A DNA stretch of 64,000 nucleotides from Betaproteobacteria bacterium (GTDB taxonomy: Bacteria > Pseudomonadota > Gammaproteobacteria > Burkholderiales > Usitatibacteraceae). A program made the position numbers and the translations under genes. The number at the start of each line of letters is the position of its first letter. Position 1 is the stretch's first letter. Below, one piece after another: positions 7,700-15,777 of this stretch. The notes beneath the pieces were generated by a model. That model was not told the origin of the DNA, searched no databases, and saw nothing but the letters and a program-made list of their open reading frames with translations. The DNA is taken from NCBI GenBank assembly GCA_016720925.1, contig JADKJR010000009.1, forward strand, positions 105,982 through 169,981, written 5' to 3'.

Positions 7700-8209
7700 A
7701 TGGCAAGAAGCGATCAGCAAGAAGACAAAGGCGACGGCCTTCGCGAGAAGATGATCTCGGTAAACCGCGTCACCAAAGTGGTGAAGGGCGGTCGTATCCT
7801 GGGATTCGCCGCATTGACCGTGGTCGGTGATGGAGATGGTTCCATCGGCATGGGCAAGGGCAAATCGCGTGAAGTACCAGTTGCGGTACAAAAAGCGATG
7901 GAAATGGCCCGCCGCAAGCTGGTCAAGATCCCGCTAAATAACGGCACGCTACATCACACGGTGATCGGCAAGCACGGCGGTACCAAGGTATTCATGCAGC
8001 CTGCCGCTGAAGGTAACGGTATCAAAGCTGGCGGTGCCATGCGCGCGGTGTTCGAAGTGATGGGTATCACCAACGTTTCAGCCAAATGCCACGGCTCCAC
8101 CAATCCTTACAACGTGGTTCGCGCCACGCTGGATGGCTTGCTGCAAATCAGCCGTCCTTCGGAAATCGCTGCCAAGCGCGGCAAGACCGTTGAAGAAATT
8201 CTCGGTTAA
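7700..8209 (+). CDS. rpsE: 30S ribosomal protein S5
   Basis: S5 of 169 residues, with the double-stranded-RNA-binding N-terminal domain (VNRVTKVVKGGRILGFAALT) and the C-terminal GNGIKAGGAMRAVFEVMGITNVSAK segment. S5 lines the mRNA entry site and influences accuracy; the spectinomycin-binding loop lies in the N-terminal domain. It starts with ATG 15 bases after rplR. Confidence 0.97.
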   Translation: MARSDQQEDKGDGLREKMISVNRVTKVVKGGRILGFAALTVVGDGDGSIGMGKGKSREVPVAVQKAMEMARRKLVKIPLNNGTLHHTVIGKHGGTKVFMQPAAEGNGIKAGGAMRAVFEVMGITNVSAKCHGSTNPYNVVRATLDGLLQISRPSEIAAKRGKTVEEILG

Positions 8210-8220
8210 TCGGAGACAAC

Positions 8221-8406
8221 ATGTCCACCCAGAAAACCATCAGCGTCAAATTGATCAAGAGCACCATCGGTCGACTCGAAGCGCACAAGGCGTGCATTCG
8301 TGGCTTGGGCTTGAGAAAAATCCACCAGACCGTCACTGTCATTGATACGCCGTCGAACCGCGGCATGATTAACAAAGTGAGCTACCTGCTCCAGGTTGCT
8401 GCCTAA
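8221..8406 (+). CDS. rpmD: 50S ribosomal protein L30
   Basis: L30 of 61 residues, matching the compact bacterial form: KTISVKLIKSTIGRLEAHKACIRGLGLRKI with the GLGLRK turn and VIDTPSNRGMINKVSYLL. It starts 11 bases after rpsE with CGGAGACAAC as ribosome site. A 54-base spacer separates it from rplO, longer than most gaps in this operon. Confidence 0.96.
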   Translation: MSTQKTISVKLIKSTIGRLEAHKACIRGLGLRKIHQTVTVIDTPSNRGMINKVSYLLQVAA

Positions 8407-8460
8407 GGTCAGGTTCTTCGCCGAGAAATAATTCGTGCGAAATAAACGAGCGAGAAAAAT

Positions 8461-8928
8461 ATGGAATTGAACACCATCAAGCCCGCTGAGGGCTCCAAAA
8501 AGAACCGTCGTCGCGTTGGTCGCGGTATTGGTTCGGGCCTGGGAAAAACGGCTGGTCGTGGCCATAAGGGCCAGAAATCCCGTTCGGGTGGCTTTCACAA
8601 AGTTGGATTTGAAGGCGGCCAAATGCCGCTGCAACGTCGCTTGCCGAAGCGCGGATTCATTTCGCTGACGCGTTACGACACCGCACAGGTTCGCTTGTCG
8701 GAAATCGCCAAGATGCCGGTTGAGACTATTGACCTTGCCGCATTGAAGCAGGCAGGTTTTGTACCACACGGGGCATTGGCTGCAAAAGTCATCCTGTCCG
8801 GAAAGCTTGAGAAAAAAGTAAAGCTGGTGGGTATCGCTGCCACAAAGGGTGCCAAGGCGGCCATTGAAGCGGCGGGCGGCTCCATTGAGGCCGAACCACA
8901 AGCGGCCGCTGCGGCACCGCAGGCTTAA
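8461..8928 (+). CDS. rplO: 50S ribosomal protein L15
   Basis: L15 of 155 residues. The Gly/Arg/Lys-rich N terminus (RRVGRGIGSGLGKTAGRGHKGQ) threads into 23S rRNA and the C-terminal globular part ends with KAAIEAAGGSIE. A short Ala/Pro-rich tail (about residues 143-155) extends beyond the typical end, which is common in betaproteobacteria. It precedes secY by 37 bases, the usual arrangement. Confidence 0.96.
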   Translation: MELNTIKPAEGSKKNRRRVGRGIGSGLGKTAGRGHKGQKSRSGGFHKVGFEGGQMPLQRRLPKRGFISLTRYDTAQVRLSEIAKMPVETIDLAALKQAGFVPHGALAAKVILSGKLEKKVKLVGIAATKGAKAAIEAAGGSIEAEPQAAAAAPQA

Positions 8929-8965
8929 TAGTTAACACGCACAAAAGACTGAACAGGAAACGGAT

Positions 8966-10285
8966 TTGGCTTCCAACCCCCTAGCGGCAATGGGCAAGAT
9001 GAGCGACCTGAAACGCCGACTGGTGTTCCTGGTGCTGGCGCTTATCGTCTTCCGCATTGGTACGCACATTCCCGTGCCGGGAATCAATCCGGTGGAATTG
9101 GCCAAACTGTTCGACACGGCAGGCGGTGGCATCCTTGGTATGTTCAATATGTTCTCGGGTGGTGCGCTGTCGCGTTTCTCGGTGTTCGCACTGGGGATCA
9201 TGCCGTACATTTCGGCATCGATCATCATGCAACTCCTGACAGTCGTTTACGCGCCACTGGAAGCAATCAAGAAGGAAGGCGAAGCCGGACGTCGCAAAAT
9301 TACCCAGTACACCCGGTACGGCACCGTTGCATTGGCGCTGTTTCAGGGCGTGGGCATTTCGATTGCGCTGGAGTCGCAGCCGGGCCTGGTGATTGATGCC
9401 GGTATGGCATTCCGCCTGACCACGGTGATCACCCTGGTCTGCGGCACCATGTTCCTGATGTGGTTGGGTGAGCAAATTACCGAACGCGGTGTGGGCAATG
9501 GTATTTCGCTGATCATTTTCGCAGGCATTGTCGCGGGACTCCCTTCCGCCATCGGTGGCACGCTCGAATTGGCGCGCACCGGAGCGATGTCGATCCCGGT
9601 TGTTCTGGGTATTGTGATTCTGGTCGTCGGTGTAACGTTCCTCGTGGTATTTGTTGAGCGTGGCCAACGCAAGATTCTGGTGAATTACGCCAAACGCCAG
9701 GTCGGCAACAAATTGTATGGCGGTCAGTCCTCGCATTTGCCGTTGAAGCTCAACATGTCCGGCGTAATTCCGCCGATCTTTGCGTCTTCGATCATTCTGT
9801 TCCCGGCGACAGTTGCCGGCTGGTTTGGTCAAAGCGACAATATGACCTGGCTGAAAGATATCGGCGCGGCACTTTCACCTGGCCAGCCGCTTTATACGAT
9901 TCTGTATGCAGCCGCGATCATCTTCTTCTGTTTTTTCTATACGGCCCTTGTGTTCAATTCCAAGGAAACGGCGGATAACCTGAAGAAGAGCGGTGCGTTT
10001 GTTCCGGGCATCCGTCCCGGCGAACAGACGGCGCGATATATCGACAAGATCCTGATGCGTCTTACTTTGACGGGGGCGTTCTATATCACGCTGGTGTGTT
10101 TGCTGCCCGAGTTCCTGCGTTTGCAATACAACGTGCCCTTTTACTTTGGTGGTACCTCATTGTTGATTATTGTGGTTACCACCATGGACTTCATGGCGCA
10201 GCTGCAGGCTTACATGATGTCGCACCAGTATGAGGGTTTGTTGAAGAAAGCCAATTTCAAAGGCGCCGGGTTTCCGGTCCGCTGA
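8966..10285 (+). CDS. secY: Protein translocase subunit SecY
   Basis: SecY of 439 residues, the pore subunit of the SecYEG channel, with ten predicted membrane segments. Landmarks are the first cytosolic segment before LVFLVLALIVFRIGTHIPVPGI, the plug region after it, GEQITERGVGNGISLIIFAGIVAGLP, the exposed loop with NYAKRQVGNKLYGG and the C-terminal MSHQYEGLLKKANFKGAG. A TTG start at 8966 is chosen because AGGAAACGGAT precedes it and it gives the usual N-terminal length. Last gene before infA. Confidence 0.96.
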   Translation: MASNPLAAMGKMSDLKRRLVFLVLALIVFRIGTHIPVPGINPVELAKLFDTAGGGILGMFNMFSGGALSRFSVFALGIMPYISASIIMQLLTVVYAPLEAIKKEGEAGRRKITQYTRYGTVALALFQGVGISIALESQPGLVIDAGMAFRLTTVITLVCGTMFLMWLGEQITERGVGNGISLIIFAGIVAGLPSAIGGTLELARTGAMSIPVVLGIVILVVGVTFLVVFVERGQRKILVNYAKRQVGNKLYGGQSSHLPLKLNMSGVIPPIFASSIILFPATVAGWFGQSDNMTWLKDIGAALSPGQPLYTILYAAAIIFFCFFYTALVFNSKETADNLKKSGAFVPGIRPGEQTARYIDKILMRLTLTGAFYITLVCLLPEFLRLQYNVPFYFGGTSLLIIVVTTMDFMAQLQAYMMSHQYEGLLKKANFKGAGFPVR

Positions 10286-10318
10286 CAATTAGCTTCCAAC
10301 CAAGGTATACGAGGGTTA

Positions 10319-10537
10319 ATGTCGAAAGAAGAAACGATCCAGATGCAGGGGGAAATTGTTGAAACACTTCCCAATGCAATGTTCCGGGTGAAATTGGAGA
10401 ACGGCCACATTGTGTTGGGCCATATCTCCGGAAAAATGCGTATGCACTACATCCGCATTTTGCCTGGCGACAAAGTGACCGTAGAACTGACGCCCTACGA
10501 TTTAACGAAAGCAAGAATCACCTTCCGCGCCAAGTAG
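10319..10537 (+). CDS. infA: Translation initiation factor IF-1
   Basis: A 72-residue S1/OB-fold protein of exactly IF-1 length, with MSKEETIQMQGEIVETLPNA, GHISGKMRMHYIRILPGD and DLTKARITFRAK. IF-1 occupies the A site during initiation and helps IF-2 and IF-3. It sits between secY and rpmJ as in many beta- and gammaproteobacteria. The start codon is 33 bases after the secY stop. Confidence 0.97.
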   Translation: MSKEETIQMQGEIVETLPNAMFRVKLENGHIVLGHISGKMRMHYIRILPGDKVTVELTPYDLTKARITFRAK

Positions 10538-10568
10538 GCGGAAACAGAAATTTGAAGGAGTAGCGATT

Positions 10569-10682
10569 ATGCGAGTTCAAGCATCGGTAAAAAAAATCTG
10601 TCGTAACTGCAAGCTGGTACGACGCAAGGGCGTGCTGCGCGTGATCTGTACAGACAAGCGCCATAAGCAGCGCCAAGGTTAA
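10569..10682 (+). CDS. rpmJ: 50S ribosomal protein L36
   Basis: The 37-residue product reads MRVQASVKKICRNCKLVRRK and onward to KRHKQRQG. The zinc ligands of the C+ type are all present: Cys11, Cys14, Cys27 and His32. This is the smallest large-subunit protein and is placed between infA and rpsM as expected. The ribosome site is AAGGAG, seven bases before ATG. It is short enough to be missed by ORF length cut-offs. Confidence 0.95.
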   Translation: MRVQASVKKICRNCKLVRRKGVLRVICTDKRHKQRQG

Positions 10683-10705
10683 TTGGAAAAGTAGAGAAAA
10701 CCATC

Positions 10706-11068
10706 ATGGCTCGTATTTCTGGCGTCAATATTCCCAATCATCAGCACACCGAAATCGCGTTGACCGCGATCTATGGCATCGGCCGCACCAGCGCACAAAA
10801 AATCTGTGCCGCCGCGGGCGTCAAAACCTCGGCGAAGGTCAAGGATCTGACCGATGGCGAGATGGACAAGCTGCGCGAGCAAATCGCCAAGCTGACGGTT
10901 GAGGGCGACCTCCGCCGTGAAATATCCATGAACATCAAGCGATTGATGGATCTTGGTTGTTACCGTGGCACGCGTCATCGCAAAGGCCTGCCGCTGCGTG
11001 GTCAGCGCACCCGCACCAACGCACGTACCCGCAAGGGCCCGCGCAAAGCCATTCGCTTGGCCAAATAA
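10706..11068 (+). CDS. rpsM: 30S ribosomal protein S13
   Basis: S13 of 120 residues with the helix-two-turn-helix start ARISGVNIPNHQHTEIALTAIYGIG and the basic C terminus RGTRHRKGLPLRGQRTRTNARTRKGPRKA that reaches the P-site tRNA. It opens the alpha-operon part of the cluster. The 23-base gap to rpmJ leaves no room for an E. coli-like S4 pseudoknot leader unless it overlaps rpmJ. Confidence 0.97.
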   Translation: MARISGVNIPNHQHTEIALTAIYGIGRTSAQKICAAAGVKTSAKVKDLTDGEMDKLREQIAKLTVEGDLRREISMNIKRLMDLGCYRGTRHRKGLPLRGQRTRTNARTRKGPRKAIRLAK

Positions 11069-11090
11069 GTTTTAGACGAAGGATATAAGC

Positions 11091-11486
11091 ATGGTTAAGC
11101 CCACCGCTGCCACACGCGTACGCAAGAAGGTCAAGAAGAATGTGTCGGAAGGCATCGCACACATTCATGCGTCGTTCAATAACACCATCATCACCATTAC
11201 CGATCGCCAGGGAAATGCGCTGTCTTGGGCAACCTCAGGCGGAGCGGGCTTCAAAGGCTCACGCAAATCCACGCCGTTCGCGGCGCAGGTAGCCGCCGAA
11301 GCTGCCGGCAAAGCCGCGCAGGAGTGTGGTGTAAAAAATCTGGAGGTACGCATCAAGGGCCCCGGCCCGGGCCGCGAGTCGGCAGTGCGTGCACTGAATG
11401 CCTTGGGCATCAAAATTTTGTCGATCGCTGACGTGACGCCGGTACCGCACAATGGTTGCCGCCCACCCAAGCGTCGCCGCATGTAA
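11091..11486 (+). CDS. rpsK: 30S ribosomal protein S11
   Basis: S11 of 131 residues with AHIHASFNNTIITITDRQGNALSWA, GPGPGRESAVRALNALGIKI and the C-terminal PVPHNGCRPPKRRRM that identify the family. It forms the platform of the 30S subunit near the E site together with S6 and S18. It lies 22 bases after rpsM, in the same frame order as in other alpha operons. Confidence 0.97.
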   Translation: MVKPTAATRVRKKVKKNVSEGIAHIHASFNNTIITITDRQGNALSWATSGGAGFKGSRKSTPFAAQVAAEAAGKAAQECGVKNLEVRIKGPGPGRESAVRALNALGIKILSIADVTPVPHNGCRPPKRRRM

Positions 11487-11505
11487 TTGCCAGGGAGAAT
11501 AGAAC

Positions 11506-12126
11506 GTGGCTCGTTATCTTGGTCCAAAATGTAAGCTCTCCCGTCGCGAGGGCACCGATCTTTTCCTGAAGAGCGCACGCCGTCCGCTCGATTCCAAGTG
11601 CAAACTTGAATCGCGTCCCGGACAGCATGGCGCGAAGCAAAATCGCGTGTCGGAATACGGCACGCAGTTGCGCGAAAAGCAGAAGATTCGCCGCATGTAT
11701 GGCGTACTGGAACGTCAGTTCCGCACCTACTTCGCTGAAGCCGAGCGTCGCAAGGGCGCGACCGGTGAAAACCTGCTGCAGCTGCTGGAATCGCGTCTCG
11801 ACAACGCCGTCTATCGCATGGGCTTCGGCTCCACGCGGGCGGAAGCGCGTCAGCTCGTTTCCCATTGCGCGGTGCAGGTTAACGGCAAGTCAGTGAACAT
11901 TCCGTCTTATTTGCTCAAACCCGCCGATGTGGTAACCCTGCGTGAAAAGGCGCAAAAGCAGTTGCGCGTGCAGGACTCGCTCAAACTCGCTGAAGCCAAC
12001 GGTTTCCCGAGCTGGGTGGAAGTCGACTCCAAGAAGTTTTCAGGCGTCTTCAAGTCCATGCCGGATCGCGCCGAATTTGCGGCCGACATCAACGAGCAAC
12101 TCGTCGTCGAACTGTATTCCAAGTAA
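11506..12126 (+). CDS. rpsD: 30S ribosomal protein S4
   Basis: S4 of 206 residues, starting at a GTG with AGGGAG ten bases upstream. It has the N-terminal ARYLGPKCKLSRREGTDLFLK, LREKQKIRRMYGVLERQFR, and the S4 RNA-binding module RLDNAVYRMGFGSTRAEARQLVSH. S4 nucleates 30S assembly at the five-way junction of 16S rRNA and can repress the alpha operon. No zinc-binding cysteines are seen near the N terminus. Confidence 0.97.
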   Translation: MARYLGPKCKLSRREGTDLFLKSARRPLDSKCKLESRPGQHGAKQNRVSEYGTQLREKQKIRRMYGVLERQFRTYFAEAERRKGATGENLLQLLESRLDNAVYRMGFGSTRAEARQLVSHCAVQVNGKSVNIPSYLLKPADVVTLREKAQKQLRVQDSLKLAEANGFPSWVEVDSKKFSGVFKSMPDRAEFAADINEQLVVELYSK

Positions 12127-12140
12127 TTCGTTTTTCGGGC

Positions 12141-12161
12141 GCGCCATGTATTGCATGGTGC
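12141..12161 (+). other. Stem-loop between rpsD and rpoA
   Basis: GCGCCATG (12141-12148) and CATGGTGC (12154-12161) pair with one G-U across a five-base loop. It lies in the 64-base gap before rpoA and lacks a T-run, so it is more likely an mRNA processing or attenuation element than a full terminator. Confidence 0.3.
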
Positions 12162-12190
12162 GTCTTCATCTTTTATAGAGGCCTTCGTCA

Positions 12191-13171
12191 ATGCAAAGTA
12201 ATGCTACGACTTTCCTGAAGCCGCGCATCATCGACGTGCAAAACATTTCCCCGGCACATGCCAAGGTTGTGATGGAGCCGTTCGAGCGCGGCTATGGCCA
12301 TACGCTGGGCAACGCCTTGCGCCGTATCCTGTTGTCTTCGATGCCGGGTTACGCCCCGACCGAAGTGAAGATCGCCGGTGTGCTTCACGAGTACTCCACC
12401 ATTGAAGGCGTGCAGGAAGATGTGGTCGACATCCTGCTGAACCTCAAGGGCTTGGTGATGAAGCTGCATAACCGTAACGAAGTCACGCTGAAGCTGAAAA
12501 AAGGCACGGCGGGCGCGGTCACGGGCGCGGACATCGAGCAGACGCATGATGTTGAGATTCTGAATCCCGATCACGTCATTGCCCATCTGACCAAGGATGG
12601 CAAACTCGACATGCAGATCAAGATTGAAAAAGGCCGTGGCTATGTTGCCGCCACCGCGCGCCGCGCCGACCACGATAACCGTTCCATCGGCGCCATCCTG
12701 CTTGACGCATCGTATTCGCCGGTTCGCCGTGTGTCCTATGCCGTCGAAAGCGCGCGCGTTGAACAGCGTACCGATCTGGATAGACTGGTGATGGATATCG
12801 AAACCAACGGCGCGATTGAGCCAGAAGAAGCGGTTCGGTACGCCGCCCGTGTGCTGGTCGATCAACTGTCTGTGTTCGCTGATCTGCAAGGCACGCCGAT
12901 GCAGACCGAAGAAGCCAAGACACCGCAGATCGATCCGATCCTGCTGCAACCGGTTGACGATCTTGAGCTCACGGTACGTTCCGCCAACTGCCTCAAGGCC
13001 GAAAATATTTACTACATCGGTGATTTGATCCAGCGTACCGAAAACGAACTGCTGAAGACCCCGAATCTGGGTCGCAAGTCACTCAACGAAATCAAGGAAG
13101 TCCTCGCCAGCAAGGGACTGACCCTAGGCATGAAACTGGAGAATTGGCCAGCCGCCGGCGTCACGAAATAA
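12191..13171 (+). CDS. rpoA: DNA-directed RNA polymerase subunit alpha
   Basis: Alpha subunit of 326 residues. The N-terminal dimerisation domain includes EPFERGYGHTLGNALRRILLSS and the C-terminal domain (about residues 250-326) carries the DNA- and activator-contacting RSANCLKAENIYYIGDLIQR, with helix-hairpin-helix KTPNLGRKSLNEIKEVL. It is co-transcribed with the ribosomal genes, as in most proteobacteria. Confidence 0.97.
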   Translation: MQSNATTFLKPRIIDVQNISPAHAKVVMEPFERGYGHTLGNALRRILLSSMPGYAPTEVKIAGVLHEYSTIEGVQEDVVDILLNLKGLVMKLHNRNEVTLKLKKGTAGAVTGADIEQTHDVEILNPDHVIAHLTKDGKLDMQIKIEKGRGYVAATARRADHDNRSIGAILLDASYSPVRRVSYAVESARVEQRTDLDRLVMDIETNGAIEPEEAVRYAARVLVDQLSVFADLQGTPMQTEEAKTPQIDPILLQPVDDLELTVRSANCLKAENIYYIGDLIQRTENELLKTPNLGRKSLNEIKEVLASKGLTLGMKLENWPAAGVTK

Positions 13172-13173
13172 GA

Positions 13174-13193
13174 GACAGGCTGAAAAGCCTGTC
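13174..13193 (+). other. GNRA-capped stem-loop after rpoA
   Basis: GACAGGCT and AGCCTGTC form a perfect 8-bp stem closed by a GAAA tetraloop, two bases past the rpoA stop. No T-run follows, so read-through into rplQ is expected. It may set the rpoA:rplQ ratio or be a processing site. The whole rpoA-rplQ gap of 148 bases contains no gene. Confidence 0.35.
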
Positions 13194-13319
13194 ATTTCCG
13201 CTTAGTCAGGTAATTAAGCGGGAATTGAAGCGTAGATTTTCATTCTTCAAACCCATAACGATAACAAGGCTGGCTTAAGTATTTAAGCAAAACGGCCAAG
13301 AGACCAAAAGGAAATAACC

Positions 13320-13718
13320 ATGAGACATCGTCACGGATTAAAGAAGTTAAATAAAACCTCGTCGCATCGCCTGGCCATGTTTCGCAACATGACCAATTCA
13401 TTGTTGAAGCACGAAGTCATCAAGACCACACTGCCGAAAGCCAAGGCGCTACGCAAAGTGTTCGAACCCATCATTACATTGGGCAAGGAACCGACGCTGG
13501 CCAATCGCCGCCTCGCTTTCAACCGCCTGCGCGATCGCGACATGGTCACCAAGTTGTTCGACGAACTTGGCCCGCGTTACAAAGCCCGCAACGGCGGCTA
13601 CATGCGCATCCTGAAGTTCGGTTTCCGCGTCGGCGACAATGCACCGATGGCACTGGTTGAGCTGGTGGATCGTCCGGAAATTTCGGAAGCACCGAAGACG
13701 GAAACGACAGGCGAGTAA
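13320..13718 (+). CDS. rplQ: 50S ribosomal protein L17
   Basis: L17 of 132 residues beginning MRHRHGLKKLNKTSSHRLAM with FRNMTNSLLKHEVIKTTLPKAKALRKV and FDELGPRYKARNGGYMRILK. It sits at the 50S exit-tunnel side and closes the operon. Its ATG follows AAAGGAAATAACC. The upstream gap is the longest inside the cluster, so a separate promoter is possible. An intrinsic terminator follows at 13742. Confidence 0.97.
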   Translation: MRHRHGLKKLNKTSSHRLAMFRNMTNSLLKHEVIKTTLPKAKALRKVFEPIITLGKEPTLANRRLAFNRLRDRDMVTKLFDELGPRYKARNGGYMRILKFGFRVGDNAPMALVELVDRPEISEAPKTETTGE

Positions 13719-13741
13719 GATTCGCTGAACAACGAGAAATG

Positions 13742-13772
13742 AAAAAAGCCGGGCATGCCTGGCTTTTTTTTA
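13742..13772 (+). terminator. Intrinsic terminator of the ribosomal operon
   Basis: An AAAAAAGCCGGGC arm and a GCCTGGCTTTTTTTT arm fold around AT into a GC-rich stem with flanking A and T tracts. It lies 23 bases after the rplQ stop. The A-run on the other side would also allow termination of transcription from the minus strand. Confidence 0.85.
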
Positions 13773-13952
13773 AGATCGCTCTTTTCCCTGGAGCAGGCTC
13801 TTAGCTCGGGCAGGGTGCACTTGACGGAATAGCGAGAACTTGCACGTGCGTTTCCGTCATGGCCGATGCTCAGCCTTTTCGCCAGGTGCCTCGACCGGAT
13901 AGGAAAGCTGTTATCGAGTTAGCGCGCTAGTTTCATACTGCAATCTATCGTA

Positions 13953-14017
13953 GATTGCCATTTGGTGCGCTTCCCGGGCATAAAAGGTTCGGAAACGCGC
14001 GCTAGTGCTTGAGTTTG
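13953..14017. repeat. Dispersed palindromic repeat, copy C
   Basis: A 65-bp copy whose left arm contains CATTTGGTGCGCTTCCC (13959-13975), as in copy E, and whose right arm CGCGCTAGTGCTTGAGTTT is at 13998-14016. It lies in the gene-poor stretch 13773-14237 after the ribosomal operon. Apart from this repeat and a possible small minus-strand frame at 14002-14163, I see nothing in that stretch. Confidence 0.75.
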
Positions 14018-14163
14018 ATGTTTGCCGAAAAGTTCGCGCCCTGCATCAGATTCAAATGCGGATCATTATCTTCGACCATGAAAATATAGCCCATCGCGCC
14101 CATTGTCGCGCTGTCTGATAAAGTTGTCCGTGTGTTTGCCGAGAGCATTTTTGAGCGAATCAT
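14002..14163 (-). CDS. Possible small protein or gene remnant ending inside repeat C
   Basis: A 53-codon frame reads MIRSKMLSANTRTTLSDSAT and continues with a natural-looking stretch including YIFMVEDNDPHLNLMQGANF. Its TAG stop is supplied by the CTAG of the dispersed repeat. There is no clear ribosome site, and it overlaps the upstream region of the divergent protease gene. It may be the 3' end of a degraded gene cut by the repeat. I do not recognise a family. Confidence 0.22.
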   Translation of the reverse strand: MIRSKMLSANTRTTLSDSATMGAMGYIFMVEDNDPHLNLMQGANFSANIKLKH

Positions 14164-14237
14164 TTGCAATGGCTGGATCAGGAAGTAACCGAATCGGCAA
14201 TGGAAGAATTCTCTTGAAGGGCCGTACTGTGCGGGTC

Positions 14238-15320
14238 ATGGGCGTTTTGTGCGTGCATATTTGTTCCGCGTTAACCGTCGCCGGACTCGCATCCGTTGCG
14301 TACGGTCAAAATGCAAAGAGCGTCTTTGAAAAGGTCGCGCCGTCGATTGTCGTCATCAATAAGATAGACGGTTCCGCGCAAGGAAGCGGGGTTGTCATCG
14401 CGCGCGACGAGTCGAGCCTTTCAACAACGGTAACGATTGCGACCAACTGCCATTTGGTCGGCGAGGATCGAACACTGACCATTATCCGCGGGGAACGCAC
14501 GGCGCCGGCGGAGGTATTGAGAAAATACCAAAAAAGGGATATCTGCATCCTTACCGCGCAGGCCGATCTGCCGGTCGCGCCAATGCGTTCTGTCCAAACC
14601 CTGAAAATCGGCGAGAAGGTTTTTGCCGTTGGCGCGCCACGCGGCCTCGAACTCTCGATCTCGGATGGCATCGTTTCACAACTCAGAAATGTCGCGGGTG
14701 AAAATGTACCTACTATTCAAACGAACGCCGCCATATCGCCGGGTTCGAGCGGCGGAGGCCTTTTCGACGAGCAAGGCAAACTGTTGGGGCTTACTTCATT
14801 TTATGTAAAGTCTTCGCAGAATCTCAACTTCGCCGCGCCGTCCGACTGGCTACAGGAAGCATTGGAGGCAAAGAAGGTTCCGCTGCATGAGCTGGCGAGT
14901 GATTCCCAGGTTCCGCGACCGCGGGACCTCATCGATCGAACTTGCGGATGGCAACTGGTTGCGCAGTCCGACGCGCTGCAGTTCTACCTCGATCCATGCG
15001 AGGTGAAAAAATATGAACGTCTTGTCCTGGCATGGCGGCTGCAATCGCCGCAAAAGGATCGGCCAGGCACGCCAATCAGCAACACTTCAGAGAAGCTGCG
15101 TATCGCGTATGACTGCGACATTCAGCGTAATGCCGTGATCGGAATTATCCAGTACTCGGAGCCGATGGGAAAGGGCGACATCCTGTTGCAGACCAAATCC
15201 CGGCCGGAGCCTGACTGGAAATTCGAGGACGTCGTTCCCGGCTCAATAAACGCGAATGTTCTCTCGTGGGCGTGCAGTCTTGCCGGCCCCAATCAGCGCA
15301 AGCCCGCGGGGCTCGAATAG
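14238..15320 (+). CDS. Secreted trypsin-like (HtrA-type) serine protease without PDZ domain
   Basis: The start at 14238 puts a signal peptide (residues 1-24, ending ASVAYGQ) at the N terminus; upstream in-frame ATGs at 14103 and 14169 are possible. The chymotrypsin-fold domain follows with an HtrA-like triad: His in ATNCHLVG, Asp in KRDICIL and Ser in ISPGSSGGGLFD. No PDZ domain follows. Instead the last 120 residues (from RTCGWQLVAQSDALQFYLDP) hold a cysteine-containing domain that resembles the surface-adhesin E-like fold seen in small betaproteobacterial secreted proteins; that assignment is tentative. Probably a periplasmic quality-control or processing protease. Confidence 0.75.
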   Translation: MGVLCVHICSALTVAGLASVAYGQNAKSVFEKVAPSIVVINKIDGSAQGSGVVIARDESSLSTTVTIATNCHLVGEDRTLTIIRGERTAPAEVLRKYQKRDICILTAQADLPVAPMRSVQTLKIGEKVFAVGAPRGLELSISDGIVSQLRNVAGENVPTIQTNAAISPGSSGGGLFDEQGKLLGLTSFYVKSSQNLNFAAPSDWLQEALEAKKVPLHELASDSQVPRPRDLIDRTCGWQLVAQSDALQFYLDPCEVKKYERLVLAWRLQSPQKDRPGTPISNTSEKLRIAYDCDIQRNAVIGIIQYSEPMGKGDILLQTKSRPEPDWKFEDVVPGSINANVLSWACSLAGPNQRKPAGLE

Positions 15321-15361
15321 CCGCGCGCTCCCAATGATTTCAGCGCCGGTCATCGAGTTTG

Positions 15362-15760
15362 CTATATGGCAAGATCGTTCGAAATCTCCACCAGATTCAA
15401 ATCCGGATCGCGAACATAAACCGAGAGAATCTTTCCCCTCGCGCCCGTGCGTTGCACTGGCCCGAGGATGACCACCACGTTTTCCCGCGCGAGGTGCGCG
15501 CAAACTTCGTCCATCGGCGTCTTTGTGATCAGGCAGAAGTCCGCCGCGCCAAGCGTGGGCTTCAGTACATTCGGATCGGGTACGGCATCGGCTTGATGCA
15601 GATTGATTTTTTGATTGCCAAACGTGAGCGCGACACGTGGCGTGCCCATCGATTCGAAACGTGCGACGTCCATTCCGAGCACGCGAGAATAGAACGCGCA
15701 GGTGGCGTCAATGCTGGCGACAGTAAGGACGAAATGGTCGATGTGGTCGATCGCAATCAC
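15362..15760 (-). CDS. VOC-family (glyoxalase/bleomycin-resistance fold) protein
   Basis: A 132-residue vicinal-oxygen-chelate protein with two beta-alpha-beta-beta-beta modules: IDHIDHFVLTVASIDATCAFYSRVLGM at the N terminus and ILSVYVRDPDLNLVEISN at the C terminus. The likely metal ligands are His in DHFVL, His in INLHQ and Glu in NLVEI. The family includes lyases, dioxygenases and antibiotic-binding proteins, so the reaction is open. It starts with GTG and is divergent from the aminotransferase gene with only 17 bases between start codons; their promoters must overlap or lie inside each other's coding region. Confidence 0.8.
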   Translation of the reverse strand: MIAIDHIDHFVLTVASIDATCAFYSRVLGMDVARFESMGTPRVALTFGNQKINLHQADAVPDPNVLKPTLGAADFCLITKTPMDEVCAHLARENVVVILGPVQRTGARGKILSVYVRDPDLNLVEISNDLAI

Positions 15761-15777
15761 GCTGCTATTATGCTCGC

